A stretch of DNA of 6,651 nucleotides, taken from Pseudomonadota bacterium (GTDB lineage Bacteria; Pseudomonadota; Alphaproteobacteria; Rhizobiales; Xanthobacteraceae). The notes below the pieces were generated by a model that did not search any database, had not been told where the DNA came from, and worked only from the letters and a program-made list of their open reading frames with translations. This document shows positions 1-6,339 of this stretch, one piece after another; the stretch's first letter is position 1, and each line of letters opens with the position of its first letter. The position numbers and the translations under genes were made by a program. Location of the stretch: assembly GCA_023390695.1 (NCBI GenBank), contig JAEWCJ010000044.1, positions 1-6,651 of the forward strand. Reading direction: 5' to 3'.

Positions 1-15
1 GCTCCGTATGGACCG

Positions 16-195
16 TCAGGGCGCGCTCGGAGAGCGACCACGCACCAGCCCGATCACAGCCGAGATCACAAACAAGACGATTGCAACGAAGAATACGATC
101 TTCGCAATGTCGACCGCGAAGGCTGCGATGCCGCCAAAGCCCAGAACAGCCGCGATCAGAGCGACGATAAGAAACGTCAATGCCCAGCCGAACAT
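16..195 (-). CDS. DUF1328 (UPF0391) small membrane protein, 59 aa
   Basis: The reverse strand encodes a 59-residue, very hydrophobic protein starting [20 protein letters not shown]. Its two predicted membrane helices, at about residues 5-25 and 30-51, are joined by a short loop (AVDIAKI). A short basic tail, [10 protein letters not shown], follows. Length, the starting pattern (M-x-x-W-A-L-x-F-L), the GFGGIA turn and the basic end fit the DUF1328/UPF0391 family, whose molecular function is unknown. In Hyphomicrobiales such genes are often found among general stress genes; that is family knowledge, not shown here. The ATG at 195 is preceded by a strong ribosome binding site (AAAGGAG, on the plus strand CTCCTTT at 202-208) with about 6 bases spacing. 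An EcfG-type promoter lies about 35 bases further upstream. The gene is divergent from the iron permease family gene. The reading frame is short but complete, with TGA at 18-16. Family assignment is confident; role is unknown. Confidence 0.88.
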   Translation of the reverse strand: MFGWALTFLIVALIAAVLGFGGIAAFAVDIAKIVFFVAIVLFVISAVIGLVRGRSPSAP

Positions 196-228
196 GGCGC
201 TCTCCTTTCTTGCGTTTCTGAGTGGAAA

Positions 229-254
229 AAACGGCCGTGGAAGGCATTTGTTCC
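229..254 (-). promoter_or_regulatory. EcfG-type (general stress) promoter for the DUF1328 gene
   Basis: Read on the reverse strand, GGAAC (254-250) is followed after 16 bases by CGTTT (233-229). This is an exact match to the alphaproteobacterial EcfG consensus, GGAAC-N16/17-CGTT. The -10 element lies about 35 bases before the DUF1328 ATG, leaving room for a short leader with its ribosome binding site. The site is seen in the sequence; its use by an EcfG sigma factor is inferred. Confidence 0.7.
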
Positions 255-268
255 GGCGCCGCGGAACA
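249..268. repeat. Palindrome formed by two opposed EcfG -35 elements
   Basis: TGTTCCG (249-255) and CGGAACA (262-268) form a perfect inverted repeat with 7-base arms around a 6-base centre. The right arm contains the GGAAC of the rightward promoter and the left arm the GGAAC of the leftward one. The palindrome is therefore explained by two back-to-back -35 elements, although a repressor or activator site at the same place cannot be excluded. Confidence 0.75.
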
Positions 269-287
269 CCATCGGGTACTCAAAGTT
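263..287 (+). promoter_or_regulatory. EcfG-type (general stress) promoter for the iron permease family gene
   Basis: GGAAC (263-267) is followed by 16 bases and then AGTT (284-287). That is 17 bases between GGAAC and GTT, the same spacing as in the divergent promoter. The consensus has CGTT, so one base of the -10 differs. The ATG of the downstream gene is about 40 bases away. Symmetry with the leftward site strengthens the call; sigma factor identity is inferred. Confidence 0.62.
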
Positions 288-326
288 AGTGGGTCACGGC
301 TCCCTTCTATAACAGGAGCTCCTTCC

Positions 327-776
327 ATGCCGCATAAGCACGTCAAAACACTGAAATCCTCACATGCAGCAATGACGCAAAACTGGTTCGGCTCGCTCGC
401 CGTCGCCGTCTCCCATCTCGCCGGCAAGCCGATAGCGTTTCTCATCGCTGCGCTGATCGTGATCGTTTGGGGGCTGAGCGGTCCGCTGTTTCACTACAGC
501 GACACCTGGCAGCTCGTGATCAACACCTCGACCACTATTGTCACTTTCCTCATGGTGTTCCTGATTCAGAACACACAGAACCGGGACACCATGGCCTTGC
601 AGACGAAATTGGCTGAACTGATTATCGCCGTCCGCGGCGCCAAGAACGAGATCGCGATTGCCGAAGACCTGTCCGACGAGGACCTCGAACGGCTGCACGA
701 GGAATACAAGAAGTGCGCAGAAGAGGCGCTGGGTTCACTCACACAGCGCCGCATGGCCAAGCAGGCATCGCATTAG
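327..776 (+). CDS. Low-affinity iron permease family membrane protein
   Basis: This 149-residue protein has two predicted membrane helices: about residues 35-54 (IAFLIAALIVIVWGLSGPLF) and 64-81. The second ends in the family signature FLIQNTQNRD (78-87). A charged helical tail follows (about 88-149), including LAELIIAVRGAKNEIAIAED and the acidic LSDEDLERLHEE. This matches bacterial members of the low-affinity iron permease family (PF04120). The name comes from a fungal transporter. Two helices alone make iron transport by the bacterial members unproven, and I would call the function unknown. The ATG at 327 is chosen because AGGAG (314-318) sits 8 bases upstream; an earlier in-frame ATG at 222 would place coding sequence across the promoter. 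The gene has an EcfG-type promoter and is divergent from DUF1328, which suggests a role in envelope stress. Its stop codon (774-776) lies inside a 26-bp tandem duplication. Confidence 0.85.
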   Translation: MPHKHVKTLKSSHAAMTQNWFGSLAVAVSHLAGKPIAFLIAALIVIVWGLSGPLFHYSDTWQLVINTSTTIVTFLMVFLIQNTQNRDTMALQTKLAELIIAVRGAKNEIAIAEDLSDEDLERLHEEYKKCAEEALGSLTQRRMAKQASH

Positions 777-807
777 ATGCAGCCAAGCAGACATAGCATT
801 AGACGCA
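756..807. repeat. 26-bp imperfect tandem duplication over the permease stop codon
   Basis: Two adjacent 26-base units, 756-781 and 782-807, both begin GCCAAGCAG and end in GCATTAGA-C/T-GCA style sequence. They agree at 23 of 26 positions, differing at unit positions 10 (G/A), 14 (C/A) and 23 (T/C). The first unit encodes the last residues AKQASH and the stop; the second lies just outside the gene. Only two copies are present, so it is a local duplication and not a satellite array. Confidence 0.85.
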
Positions 808-902
808 GTTCGCCGCGACGAATTTACCACCATCTGGGGATGAATTCATGCGATGGCACTCTAGGCGTAGCGGCGGCACGCCGTAAAAGAGCTGGAGGAT
901 TC

Positions 903-1169
903 ATGCAGAAATTGCTGTTCGTGGGTATTGCGGCATTGGCCTTGGCGGGCTGTCAGACCGTGCAGGAGCGAAATGCGGCAACCGGCGCCCTGATCGGCGG
1001 CACCACCGGCGCCGTGATAGGCGGCGTGGCAGGCGGTTCGGCTGGTGCGGCGGTCGCTGGTGGCGTGATCGGTGCGGCGGCCGGCGGCCTTATCGGCGCA
1101 GCCACGGCACCAGCTGAGCCATGCTATGTGCGCACCCGCTCGGGCAAATTGCGCCGGGTGTCGTGCTGA
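903..1169 (+). CDS. Small glycine-zipper lipoprotein
   Basis: This 88-residue protein has a signal peptide, MQKLLFVGIAALALAGC, ending in a clear lipobox (LAGC, lipidated Cys17). It should be exported and anchored in a membrane, probably the outer one because residue +2 is Gln and not Asp. Residues 28-67 are a glycine zipper with repeated G-x3-G spacing (GALIGG, GAVIGGVAGG, GGVIGAAAGG), as in the Gly-zipper/YMGG-like families, which can pack as a helical hairpin in membranes. The short tail CYVRTRSGKLRRVSC (74-88) is basic and has a cysteine at each end. The ATG at 903 is fixed by the lipobox distance and by GGAGG at 894-898, about 4 bases upstream; starts at 777 or 840 would bury the signal peptide. 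The precise role is not known, and similar small proteins are generally assigned to the envelope. The gene is convergent with mutM. Confidence 0.85.
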   Translation: MQKLLFVGIAALALAGCQTVQERNAATGALIGGTTGAVIGGVAGGSAGAAVAGGVIGAAAGGLIGAATAPAEPCYVRTRSGKLRRVSC

Positions 1170-1191
1170 CGCCGCTTCAAGCGTGAAAACA

Positions 1192-1213
1192 AAGAGGCCC
1201 ACACGGGCCTCTT
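1192..1213. terminator. Shared bidirectional terminator hairpin between the lipoprotein gene and mutM
   Basis: AAGAGGCCC (1192-1200) and GGGCCTCTT (1205-1213) form a perfect 9-bp stem with loop ACAC. The stem lies 22 bases after the lipoprotein stop and one base after the mutM stop. The T run is modest on either side: CTCATTT reading rightwards, TGTTTTC reading leftwards. Its placement between two convergent genes makes a two-way intrinsic terminator the best reading. Confidence 0.85.
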
Positions 1214-1214
1214 C

Positions 1215-2096
1215 TCATTTCTGGCAGACCGGACAGAAAAATGTCGAGCGGCCCGACTGAACGACCCGCCGAATCGTTCCTTTGCAGCCCCGCGTCGGAC
1301 ATGGCGCCCCCTCGCGGTCATAGACCCGGAACGAATGCTGGAAATAGCCGAGTTCGCCGTCGGTCTGACGGTGATCGCGCAGCGAAGAACCGCCGGCCTT
1401 GATCGCGTCTGCGAGCACATCCCGGATGGCCTGTGTCAGATGTTCGGCGCGTGCATTCGGCTCGCCGTTTCTGGCGGATAGCGTCGATGCCTTGCGCGCC
1501 GGCGACAGATGCGCGCGATGCAGCGCCTCGCAGACATATATGTTGCCCAGACCGGCAACGATGCGCTGATCGCTCAACGCCGCCTTCAGGTTTATCTTCC
1601 TGCCTCTGCACGCTTGCGCCAGCATCGCAGCGCTGAACTCGTTTCCGAGCGGCTCCGGCCCCAGCGACCGCAGCAGAGGCTCTTCATCGATCCTCGCACG
1701 CGGGAAAATCTTCATGCAGCCGAAGCGGCGAGGATCATTGAAGGTGGCAATGCCGCCATTCGACATGTGGAAGACGATGTGGTCATGCGCGGCGAGTCTG
1801 GAGCGCTCGTGATGAAAATTACCCGGCGCGGCCTCGTCGCCCGCCTTCGAGACCCGGAACGACCCCGACATGCCGAGATGCATCAGCAGCACCTCGCCCG
1901 AGGAGAGATCGGCCAGAAGGTATTTGGCGCGGCGGCCGAGCCCGATGACCGTCTGCCCCTCGAGCCGGGCGACAAAATCCTTCGGCAAGGGCCAGCGCAG
2001 ATCGCCGCGCCGCGCTTCGACCTTCACAAATCGGGCCCCCTCCAAGACCGGCACCAGGCCGCGACGGACGGTTTCGACCTCAGGCAATTCGGGCAT
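1215..2096 (-). CDS. mutM: Formamidopyrimidine-DNA glycosylase (Fpg/MutM)
   Basis: This base-excision repair enzyme removes 8-oxoguanine and formamidopyrimidines from DNA and then cuts the abasic site by beta/delta elimination. The 293-residue protein starts [14 protein letters not shown], giving the catalytic N-terminal proline (Pro2) and Glu3 once Met is removed. Lys58 in GRRAKYLL matches the conserved active-site lysine. HLGMSG (73-78) and NDPRRFG (120-126) supply the lesion-probing region. [11 protein letters not shown] (182-192) is the helix-two-turn-helix. The C-terminal zinc finger has Cys266, Cys271, Cys288 and Cys291 (C-x4-C-x16-C-x2-C, the alphaproteobacterial variant) with the DNA-contacting GRSTFF loop. 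All expected elements are present and the length is normal. The ATG at 2096 is required because proline must be residue 2; an upstream GTG at 2111 would block the active site. AAGGTGA lies about 12 bases upstream, a little far. The gene is divergent from ubiE. Confidence 0.97.
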   Translation of the reverse strand: MPELPEVETVRRGLVPVLEGARFVKVEARRGDLRWPLPKDFVARLEGQTVIGLGRRAKYLLADLSSGEVLLMHLGMSGSFRVSKAGDEAAPGNFHHERSRLAAHDHIVFHMSNGGIATFNDPRRFGCMKIFPRARIDEEPLLRSLGPEPLGNEFSAAMLAQACRGRKINLKAALSDQRIVAGLGNIYVCEALHRAHLSPARKASTLSARNGEPNARAEHLTQAIRDVLADAIKAGGSSLRDHRQTDGELGYFQHSFRVYDREGAPCPTRGCKGTIRRVVQSGRSTFFCPVCQK

Positions 2097-2189
2097 GAAA
2101 GCGATGTTCACCTTGTCTAAGCGGACAGCAGAGAGCTAATAGCGCCCTCCGGCTGATCGCGCTATGGTCCCGCCGAACCAGGATTATTC

Positions 2190-2951
2190 ATGCCAAAAAC
2201 CGACCCCGAGACCCATTTCGGCTTCCGCCAGGTGCCGCTGGCGGAAAAGCAGGCGCTGGTGGACGACGTATTCCATAGCGTCGCGCGCCGCTATGACCTG
2301 ATGAACGACCTGATGTCGGGCGGGCTGCATCGCGCCTGGAAAAACGACCTGGTCGTGGCGCTGAATCCGCCGAAAGGCGATCGGGATTTCCACCTGCTCG
2401 ACGTGGCGGGCGGAACCGGCGACATCGCCTTCCGGGTGATCGAGGCCGGCGGCGCGGGCACCCGGGCCACCATTCTCGATATCAACGGCAACATGCTGGC
2501 GGTCGGCCGCGAGCGCGCCGAAAAGCGCGGTCTCGCACACGCGCTCACCTTCATAGAGGGCAATGCCGAGACGCTGCCCCTGCCCGACAAATCCTTCGAT
2601 GCCTATACGATCGCTTTCGGCATTCGTAACGTGCCGCGCATCGATGCGGCATTGGCGGAGGCGTACCGCGTCCTGCGGCCGGGCGGGCATTTCCTGTGCC
2701 TGGAATTCTCGTCCGTCGATATACCCGGCCTCGACAAGATCTATGACATGTATTCCTTCAAGATGATCCCGGCGGTCGGGCGCGCCGTCACCGGCGACGC
2801 CGACGCTTATCGCTATCTGGTGGAATCGATCCGCAAATTTCCCAAGCCCGAAGCCTTTTCGGCGATGATCCGCACGGCAGGTTTCGCGCGCGTGTCGTAC
2901 CGCAAGATGACCGGCGGTGTGGTTGCCCTGCATTCCGGCTGGCGGCTGTGA
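2190..2951 (+). CDS. ubiE: Ubiquinone/menaquinone C-methyltransferase UbiE
   Basis: This is a SAM-dependent C-methyltransferase of ubiquinone synthesis (methylation of the 2-polyprenyl-6-methoxybenzoquinol ring), and of demethylmenaquinone where menaquinone is made. The 253 residues match the family length (about 250). The SAM site is [13 protein letters not shown] (69-81), with acidic Asp98 in TILDING after strand 2. The UbiE/COQ5 signatures are present: [18 protein letters not shown] (34-51), the IAFGIRNVP motif (141-149), the [14 protein letters not shown] strand (161-174), and a C-terminal [12 protein letters not shown]. The start at 2190 has AGGA at 2180-2183, 6 bases upstream. It is the first gene of a rightward block, followed 31 bases later by ubiB; this pairing is common in proteobacteria. 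The enzyme is expected to be cytosolic or loosely membrane-associated. Confidence 0.97.
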   Translation: MPKTDPETHFGFRQVPLAEKQALVDDVFHSVARRYDLMNDLMSGGLHRAWKNDLVVALNPPKGDRDFHLLDVAGGTGDIAFRVIEAGGAGTRATILDINGNMLAVGRERAEKRGLAHALTFIEGNAETLPLPDKSFDAYTIAFGIRNVPRIDAALAEAYRVLRPGGHFLCLEFSSVDIPGLDKIYDMYSFKMIPAVGRAVTGDADAYRYLVESIRKFPKPEAFSAMIRTAGFARVSYRKMTGGVVALHSGWRL

Positions 2952-2982
2952 GAGATTTTATTCGAACGTATTGCGTCATACC

Positions 2983-4554
2983 GTGATTTCGCCCCTCACC
3001 CACCTCATGCGTCTGGCGCGCGCGAATTATGTGTTCGCACGCGAAGGCGTTTTCGGTCAGGTCGATCCGGCGCCACTGCCGCTGCCGGCCCAGGCCTGCC
3101 TGCGCATAGCGCGGCTGATCGAACGCCCCACCAGTGAAAGCCATGCGGGACGGCTGTCAAAGGCGCTGACGCGGCTTGGGCCGACTTACGTCAAGTTGGG
3201 ACAGTTCCTTGCCACGCGGCCCGATATCGTCGGAGTTGCGCTGGCACACGATCTCGAAAGCCTGCAGGACCGGATGCCGCCGTTCCCGCAGGCACAGGCC
3301 GAGGCCGTGATCGAGCGGGCATTCGGGAAGAAGCTGCAAGAGGTATTCGTCAGCTTCGGGCCTGCAGTCGCGGCGGCGTCGATCGCACAGGTTCACCGCG
3401 CCGAGGTAATGACTCCGGACGGCCCCAAACCCGTGGCGGTGAAAATCCTGCGCCCGGGCGTCGAACGCCGATTCAAGTCGGACCAGGATGTTTTCGCCTT
3501 TGCCGCGCGCAATGCCGAGGCCTGGTCTACGGAAGCGCGCCGGCTGCGTCTGATCGAGACGGCGGAGACCCTGCGCCGGTCCGTCGTCCTCGAAATGGAC
3601 TTCCGGCTGGAAGCCGCCGCCTTGTCGGAAATGGCCGAAAATACCAAGGCGGACGCCGACTTCCGGGTGCCGGCCGTTGACTGGGAGCGCACCGCCAAGG
3701 ATGTGCTGACGCTGGAATGGATCGACGGCACGCCGCTCAACGATCGCGAAGCGTTGCGCGCCAAGGGCTTCGACCTTCCGCATCTCGGCCGCAAGGTGAT
3801 CCAGAGCTTCCTGCGGCATGCATTGCGCGACGGCTTCTTTCACGCCGACATGCATCCGGGCAATCTCTTCGCTGATGATGAGGGCCGCATTGTCGCGGTC
3901 GATTTCGGCATCATGGGGCGGCTCGGACCGAAAGAACGCCGCTTCCTTGCTGAAATTCTCTACGGCTTCATCACCCGCAATTATCTGCGCACCGCCGAGG
4001 TGCATTTCGAGGCCGGCTATGTGCCGCCGCATCATTCGGTGGAGAGTTTCGCGCAGGCGATCCGCGCCATCGGCGAGCCGATCCACAACCGCACGGCGGA
4101 AGAAATCTCGATGGCGCGGCTGTTGATGCTGCTCTTCGAAGTCACAGCCCTGTTCGACATGCGCACGCGTCCGGAATTGCTGCTCTTGCAGAAGACCATG
4201 GTGGTGGTCGAAGGCGTCGCCCGTACACTCGACCCCAAACTCGACATGTGGACGACGGCGGAGCCGGTCGTGCGCGAATGGATCGAGCGGCATCTCGGCC
4301 CGGCCGGACGCGTCGAGGACGTGGCCGGCAGCGCGGTGCAGACCGGAAAATTGCTGCTCGGCATGCCGGGGCTTCTGACCCGCGGTGCCGCCGTCATGGA
4401 ACATCTCGACGCCGTGACCCGCAACGGTCTGGTGCTGGCACCGGAGACGGTCGCCGCCATCGGCCGCGCCGAAGCACGGCGCAACCGCTGGACCAGCATT
4501 GCGCTATGGGCGATCGCGGCACTTCTTGCGTATATCGTCTATCTGATCCGGTAA
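2983..4554 (+). CDS. ubiB: Ubiquinone biosynthesis atypical kinase/ATPase UbiB
   Basis: UbiB is a membrane-bound member of the ABC1/ADCK/UbiB protein-kinase-like family, needed for ubiquinone synthesis and thought to act by ATP hydrolysis, not classical protein phosphorylation. In this 523-residue protein I see the family KxGQ motif (VKLGQF, Lys71-Gln74), the alanine-rich loop AVAAASIAQVHRA (128-140) that replaces the usual glycine-rich loop, and the ATP lysine in VAVK (Lys154). ExD follows in EMDF (Glu204, Asp206), then the catalytic loop HADMHPGN (287-294) and DFG (307-309). The last ~19 residues form one hydrophobic helix (SIALWAIAALLAYIVYLI), a membrane anchor. I chose GTG at 2983 because it gives MISPLTHLMRLARANYVFAREG, which looks like typical alphaproteobacterial UbiB starts. 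No good ribosome binding site precedes it, so translation may depend on ubiE. An ATG at 3007 is the alternative. All kinase-like motifs are intact. Confidence 0.96.
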   Translation: MISPLTHLMRLARANYVFAREGVFGQVDPAPLPLPAQACLRIARLIERPTSESHAGRLSKALTRLGPTYVKLGQFLATRPDIVGVALAHDLESLQDRMPPFPQAQAEAVIERAFGKKLQEVFVSFGPAVAAASIAQVHRAEVMTPDGPKPVAVKILRPGVERRFKSDQDVFAFAARNAEAWSTEARRLRLIETAETLRRSVVLEMDFRLEAAALSEMAENTKADADFRVPAVDWERTAKDVLTLEWIDGTPLNDREALRAKGFDLPHLGRKVIQSFLRHALRDGFFHADMHPGNLFADDEGRIVAVDFGIMGRLGPKERRFLAEILYGFITRNYLRTAEVHFEAGYVPPHHSVESFAQAIRAIGEPIHNRTAEEISMARLLMLLFEVTALFDMRTRPELLLLQKTMVVVEGVARTLDPKLDMWTTAEPVVREWIERHLGPAGRVEDVAGSAVQTGKLLLGMPGLLTRGAAVMEHLDAVTRNGLVLAPETVAAIGRAEARRNRWTSIALWAIAALLAYIVYLIR

Positions 4555-4642
4555 CGACCGGGCATTAACCATCGCTGCCGCCCGCAGTAGACTACAGATG
4601 GCCGAAAGCCAAAAGATGCGGCTTGGCCAGGATATGATGCAG

Positions 4643-5866
4643 ATGATGCTGAACAACAGGCGCATTCTTCTGATCATCGGCGGCGGCATCGCCGCTTACA
4701 AATCGCTAGACTTGATCCGGCGCCTGCGCGAGCGCGGCGCGCGCGTGCGCTGTATCCTCACCAAGGCCGGCTGTGAGTTCGTCACCCCGCTGTCGGTCAG
4801 CGCCATCTGCGGCGAGCGCGCCTTCACCGACCTATTCGATACACAGACCGAATTCGATGTCGGCCATATCCGCATGGCGCGCGATGCCGATCTTGTCGTC
4901 GTGGCGCCTGCCACCGCGGACCTGATGGCCAAAATGGCCGGCGGGCATGCCGACGATCTCGCTTCGACCGTTCTGCTCGCCACCGACAGACCGGTTCTGC
5001 TGGCGCCTGCCATGAATCCTCGCATGTGGGACCATGCCGCCACGCAGCGCAATGTTGCGCAGCTTCTCGCCGATGGCACCCGCATGGCCGGCCCCAACGA
5101 CGGCGAGATGGCGGAAAGCGGCGAACGCGGTGTCGGCCGCATGGCCGAACCGCTTGAGATCGTGGCCGCCATCGAAGGGCTTTTCGCCAAGCCGGGCAGC
5201 GGCAAATTGCTGGCGGGTCGCCGGCTGTTGATCACCTCCGGACCAACGCATGAGCCGATCGATCCGGTGCGCTACATCGCCAATCGTTCATCCGGCAAAC
5301 AAGGTCATGCCATCGCGTCAGCCGCCGCACAGGCCGGTGCGGATGTGACGCTGGTGTCAGGGCCGGTGAATCTGCCGGACCCAATCGGCGCCCGGACCGT
5401 TCGCGTGAACACAGCCCACGATATGCTGGAAGCCGTCAAAAATGCTTTGCCGGCAGATGTTGCGATCTTCGCGGCCGCTGTTGCCGACTGGGGCATCGCC
5501 GCGCCGGGCGAGCAGAAGATCAAAAAGAGCAAGGACGGATTGCCGTCCCTGCAGTTGATCGAAAATCCCGACATCCTGGCAACCGTGGCACATTTGAAAG
5601 CCGGACGTCCGAAACTCGTGGTGGGCTTTGCCGCCGAGACCGAGAATGTCATCGAACACGCCAAGGCGAAGCTGCGGCGGAAGGGTTGCGACTGGATCGT
5701 CGCCAATGATGTATCGCCGCAAAGCGGTGTCATGGGCGGAGACCGCAACACGGTTCACCTGGTAACCGATAATGGGGTGGAGTCGTGGCCATCCCAATCC
5801 AAGGATGAAGTGGCGCGCGCGCTGATTGCCCGCGTCGCCGAGGCGCTGGGTGGAACAAATCCGTGA
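4643..5866 (+). CDS. coaBC: Bifunctional CoaBC: phosphopantothenoylcysteine synthetase/decarboxylase
   Basis: Two steps of coenzyme A synthesis are joined here. CoaB links 4'-phosphopantothenate to cysteine (CTP-dependent in most bacteria); CoaC decarboxylates the product to 4'-phosphopantetheine using FMN. From 4643 the protein has 407 residues, near the family norm of about 400. CoaC half: the flavin-fold start [20 protein letters not shown], active-site His75 (VGHIRMA), [18 protein letters not shown], and Asn125 in PAMNPRMW. The substrate clamp, around 153-170, reads [14 protein letters not shown] and lacks the cysteine of the E. coli ACGD motif. CoaB half: [28 protein letters not shown] (Asn214), [13 protein letters not shown] (lysines about 292-295), and GFAAET. 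The start is uncertain: ATG codons occur at 4598, 4616, 4634, 4637, 4643 and 4646. AGGA at 4629-4632 favours 4637-4646, and 4643 puts His75 and Asn125 at their E. coli numbers. An upstream start at 4598 would add 15 residues without a ribosome binding site. The stop overlaps the dut start. Confidence 0.95.
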   Translation: MMLNNRRILLIIGGGIAAYKSLDLIRRLRERGARVRCILTKAGCEFVTPLSVSAICGERAFTDLFDTQTEFDVGHIRMARDADLVVVAPATADLMAKMAGGHADDLASTVLLATDRPVLLAPAMNPRMWDHAATQRNVAQLLADGTRMAGPNDGEMAESGERGVGRMAEPLEIVAAIEGLFAKPGSGKLLAGRRLLITSGPTHEPIDPVRYIANRSSGKQGHAIASAAAQAGADVTLVSGPVNLPDPIGARTVRVNTAHDMLEAVKNALPADVAIFAAAVADWGIAAPGEQKIKKSKDGLPSLQLIENPDILATVAHLKAGRPKLVVGFAAETENVIEHAKAKLRRKGCDWIVANDVSPQSGVMGGDRNTVHLVTDNGVESWPSQSKDEVARALIARVAEALGGTNP

Positions 5867-6339
5867 ACAGAATCGAATTGCAGATAATGCGGCTGCCGCA
5901 CGCCGCCGATCTGCCGCTGCCCGAATACCAGACCGAACATGCGGCGGGTCTTGATCTTGTGGCGGCGGTCCCGGCCAACAGCCCGGTCATCATCGAGCCG
6001 CGCGGCTATGCGATGATTCCTACCGGGCTATGCATTGCGCTGCCGCCGGGCACCGAGGGGCAAGTCCGCCCACGCTCCGGTCTCGCCGCCAAGCACGGCG
6101 TGACCGTATTGAACAGCCCTGGCACCATCGACGCCGACTACCGTGGCGAAATTAAAATTATTCTAATCAATCACGGCAGCGAGCCATTTACCGTCTCGCG
6201 TGGGATGCGCGTAGCCCAATTGATTGTTGCAAATTTCGTTTATGCACAGGTCAAAGCCGTCGTATCGCTAACAGAAACCACACGCGGAACGGGTGGCTTC
6301 GGTTCGACTGGCGAAAAAATCGAGTCTCATCGCAAGTAA
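5863..6339 (+). CDS. dut: Deoxyuridine 5'-triphosphate nucleotidohydrolase (dUTPase)
   Basis: The enzyme hydrolyses dUTP to dUMP and pyrophosphate, keeping uracil out of DNA and supplying dUMP for thymidylate. The 158-residue protein belongs to the trimeric all-beta dUTPases and has all five motifs: AGLDL (28-32), RPRSGLA (69-75), [11 protein letters not shown] (87-97, with catalytic Asp90 and Tyr93 in the uracil pocket), RVAQLIV (116-122), and the glycine-rich C-terminal P-loop-like [10 protein letters not shown] (141-150). A 23-residue N-terminal segment precedes the core, as in other bacterial dUTPases. The start is GTG at 5863, overlapping the coaBC stop as GTGA (4 bases). GGTGGA at 5849-5854 gives an acceptable ribosome binding site. 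Translation is probably coupled to coaBC. An AT-rich patch (about 6148-6172) stands out from the surrounding codon use but the residues there are normal. Confidence 0.97.
   Translation: MNRIELQIMRLPHAADLPLPEYQTEHAAGLDLVAAVPANSPVIIEPRGYAMIPTGLCIALPPGTEGQVRPRSGLAAKHGVTVLNSPGTIDADYRGEIKIILINHGSEPFTVSRGMRVAQLIVANFVYAQVKAVVSLTETTRGTGGFGSTGEKIESHRK

Noticed and set aside
222..326. Extension of the permease gene to an upstream ATG at 222
   Set aside because: It would run through both EcfG-type promoters, has no ribosome binding site and adds residues unlike the family; the 327 start has AGGAG at good spacing.
777..902. A gene or promoter in the gap before the lipoprotein gene
   Set aside because: Apart from the second repeat unit and the ribosome binding site I see no protein-like frame, no GGAAC/GTT pair and no convincing sigma-70 site.
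2097..2111. GTG at 2111 as the mutM start
   Set aside because: It would add five residues before MPELPE and remove the free N-terminal proline needed for catalysis.
1509..2120. Plus-strand open frame opposite mutM
   Set aside because: It is a shadow of mutM, with low-complexity Arg/Ala-rich translation and no family resemblance.
2112..2142. Possible sigma-70 promoter (CTTGTC, 18 bases, CTAATA) in the mutM/ubiE gap
   Set aside because: The -35 fits the alphaproteobacterial consensus fairly well but the -10 does not. A divergent promoter must exist in 2097-2189, yet I cannot place it reliably.
2184..2933. Open frame on the reverse strand opposite ubiE
   Set aside because: It mirrors ubiE almost end to end, has no recognisable domain, and ubiE is certain on the other strand.
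3157..4404. Long open frame on the reverse strand opposite ubiB (about 415 codons)
   Set aside because: It lies wholly opposite a gene with all family motifs, its translation is rich in Arg, His, Gln and Glu without recognisable domains, and such antisense frames are common in GC-rich DNA.
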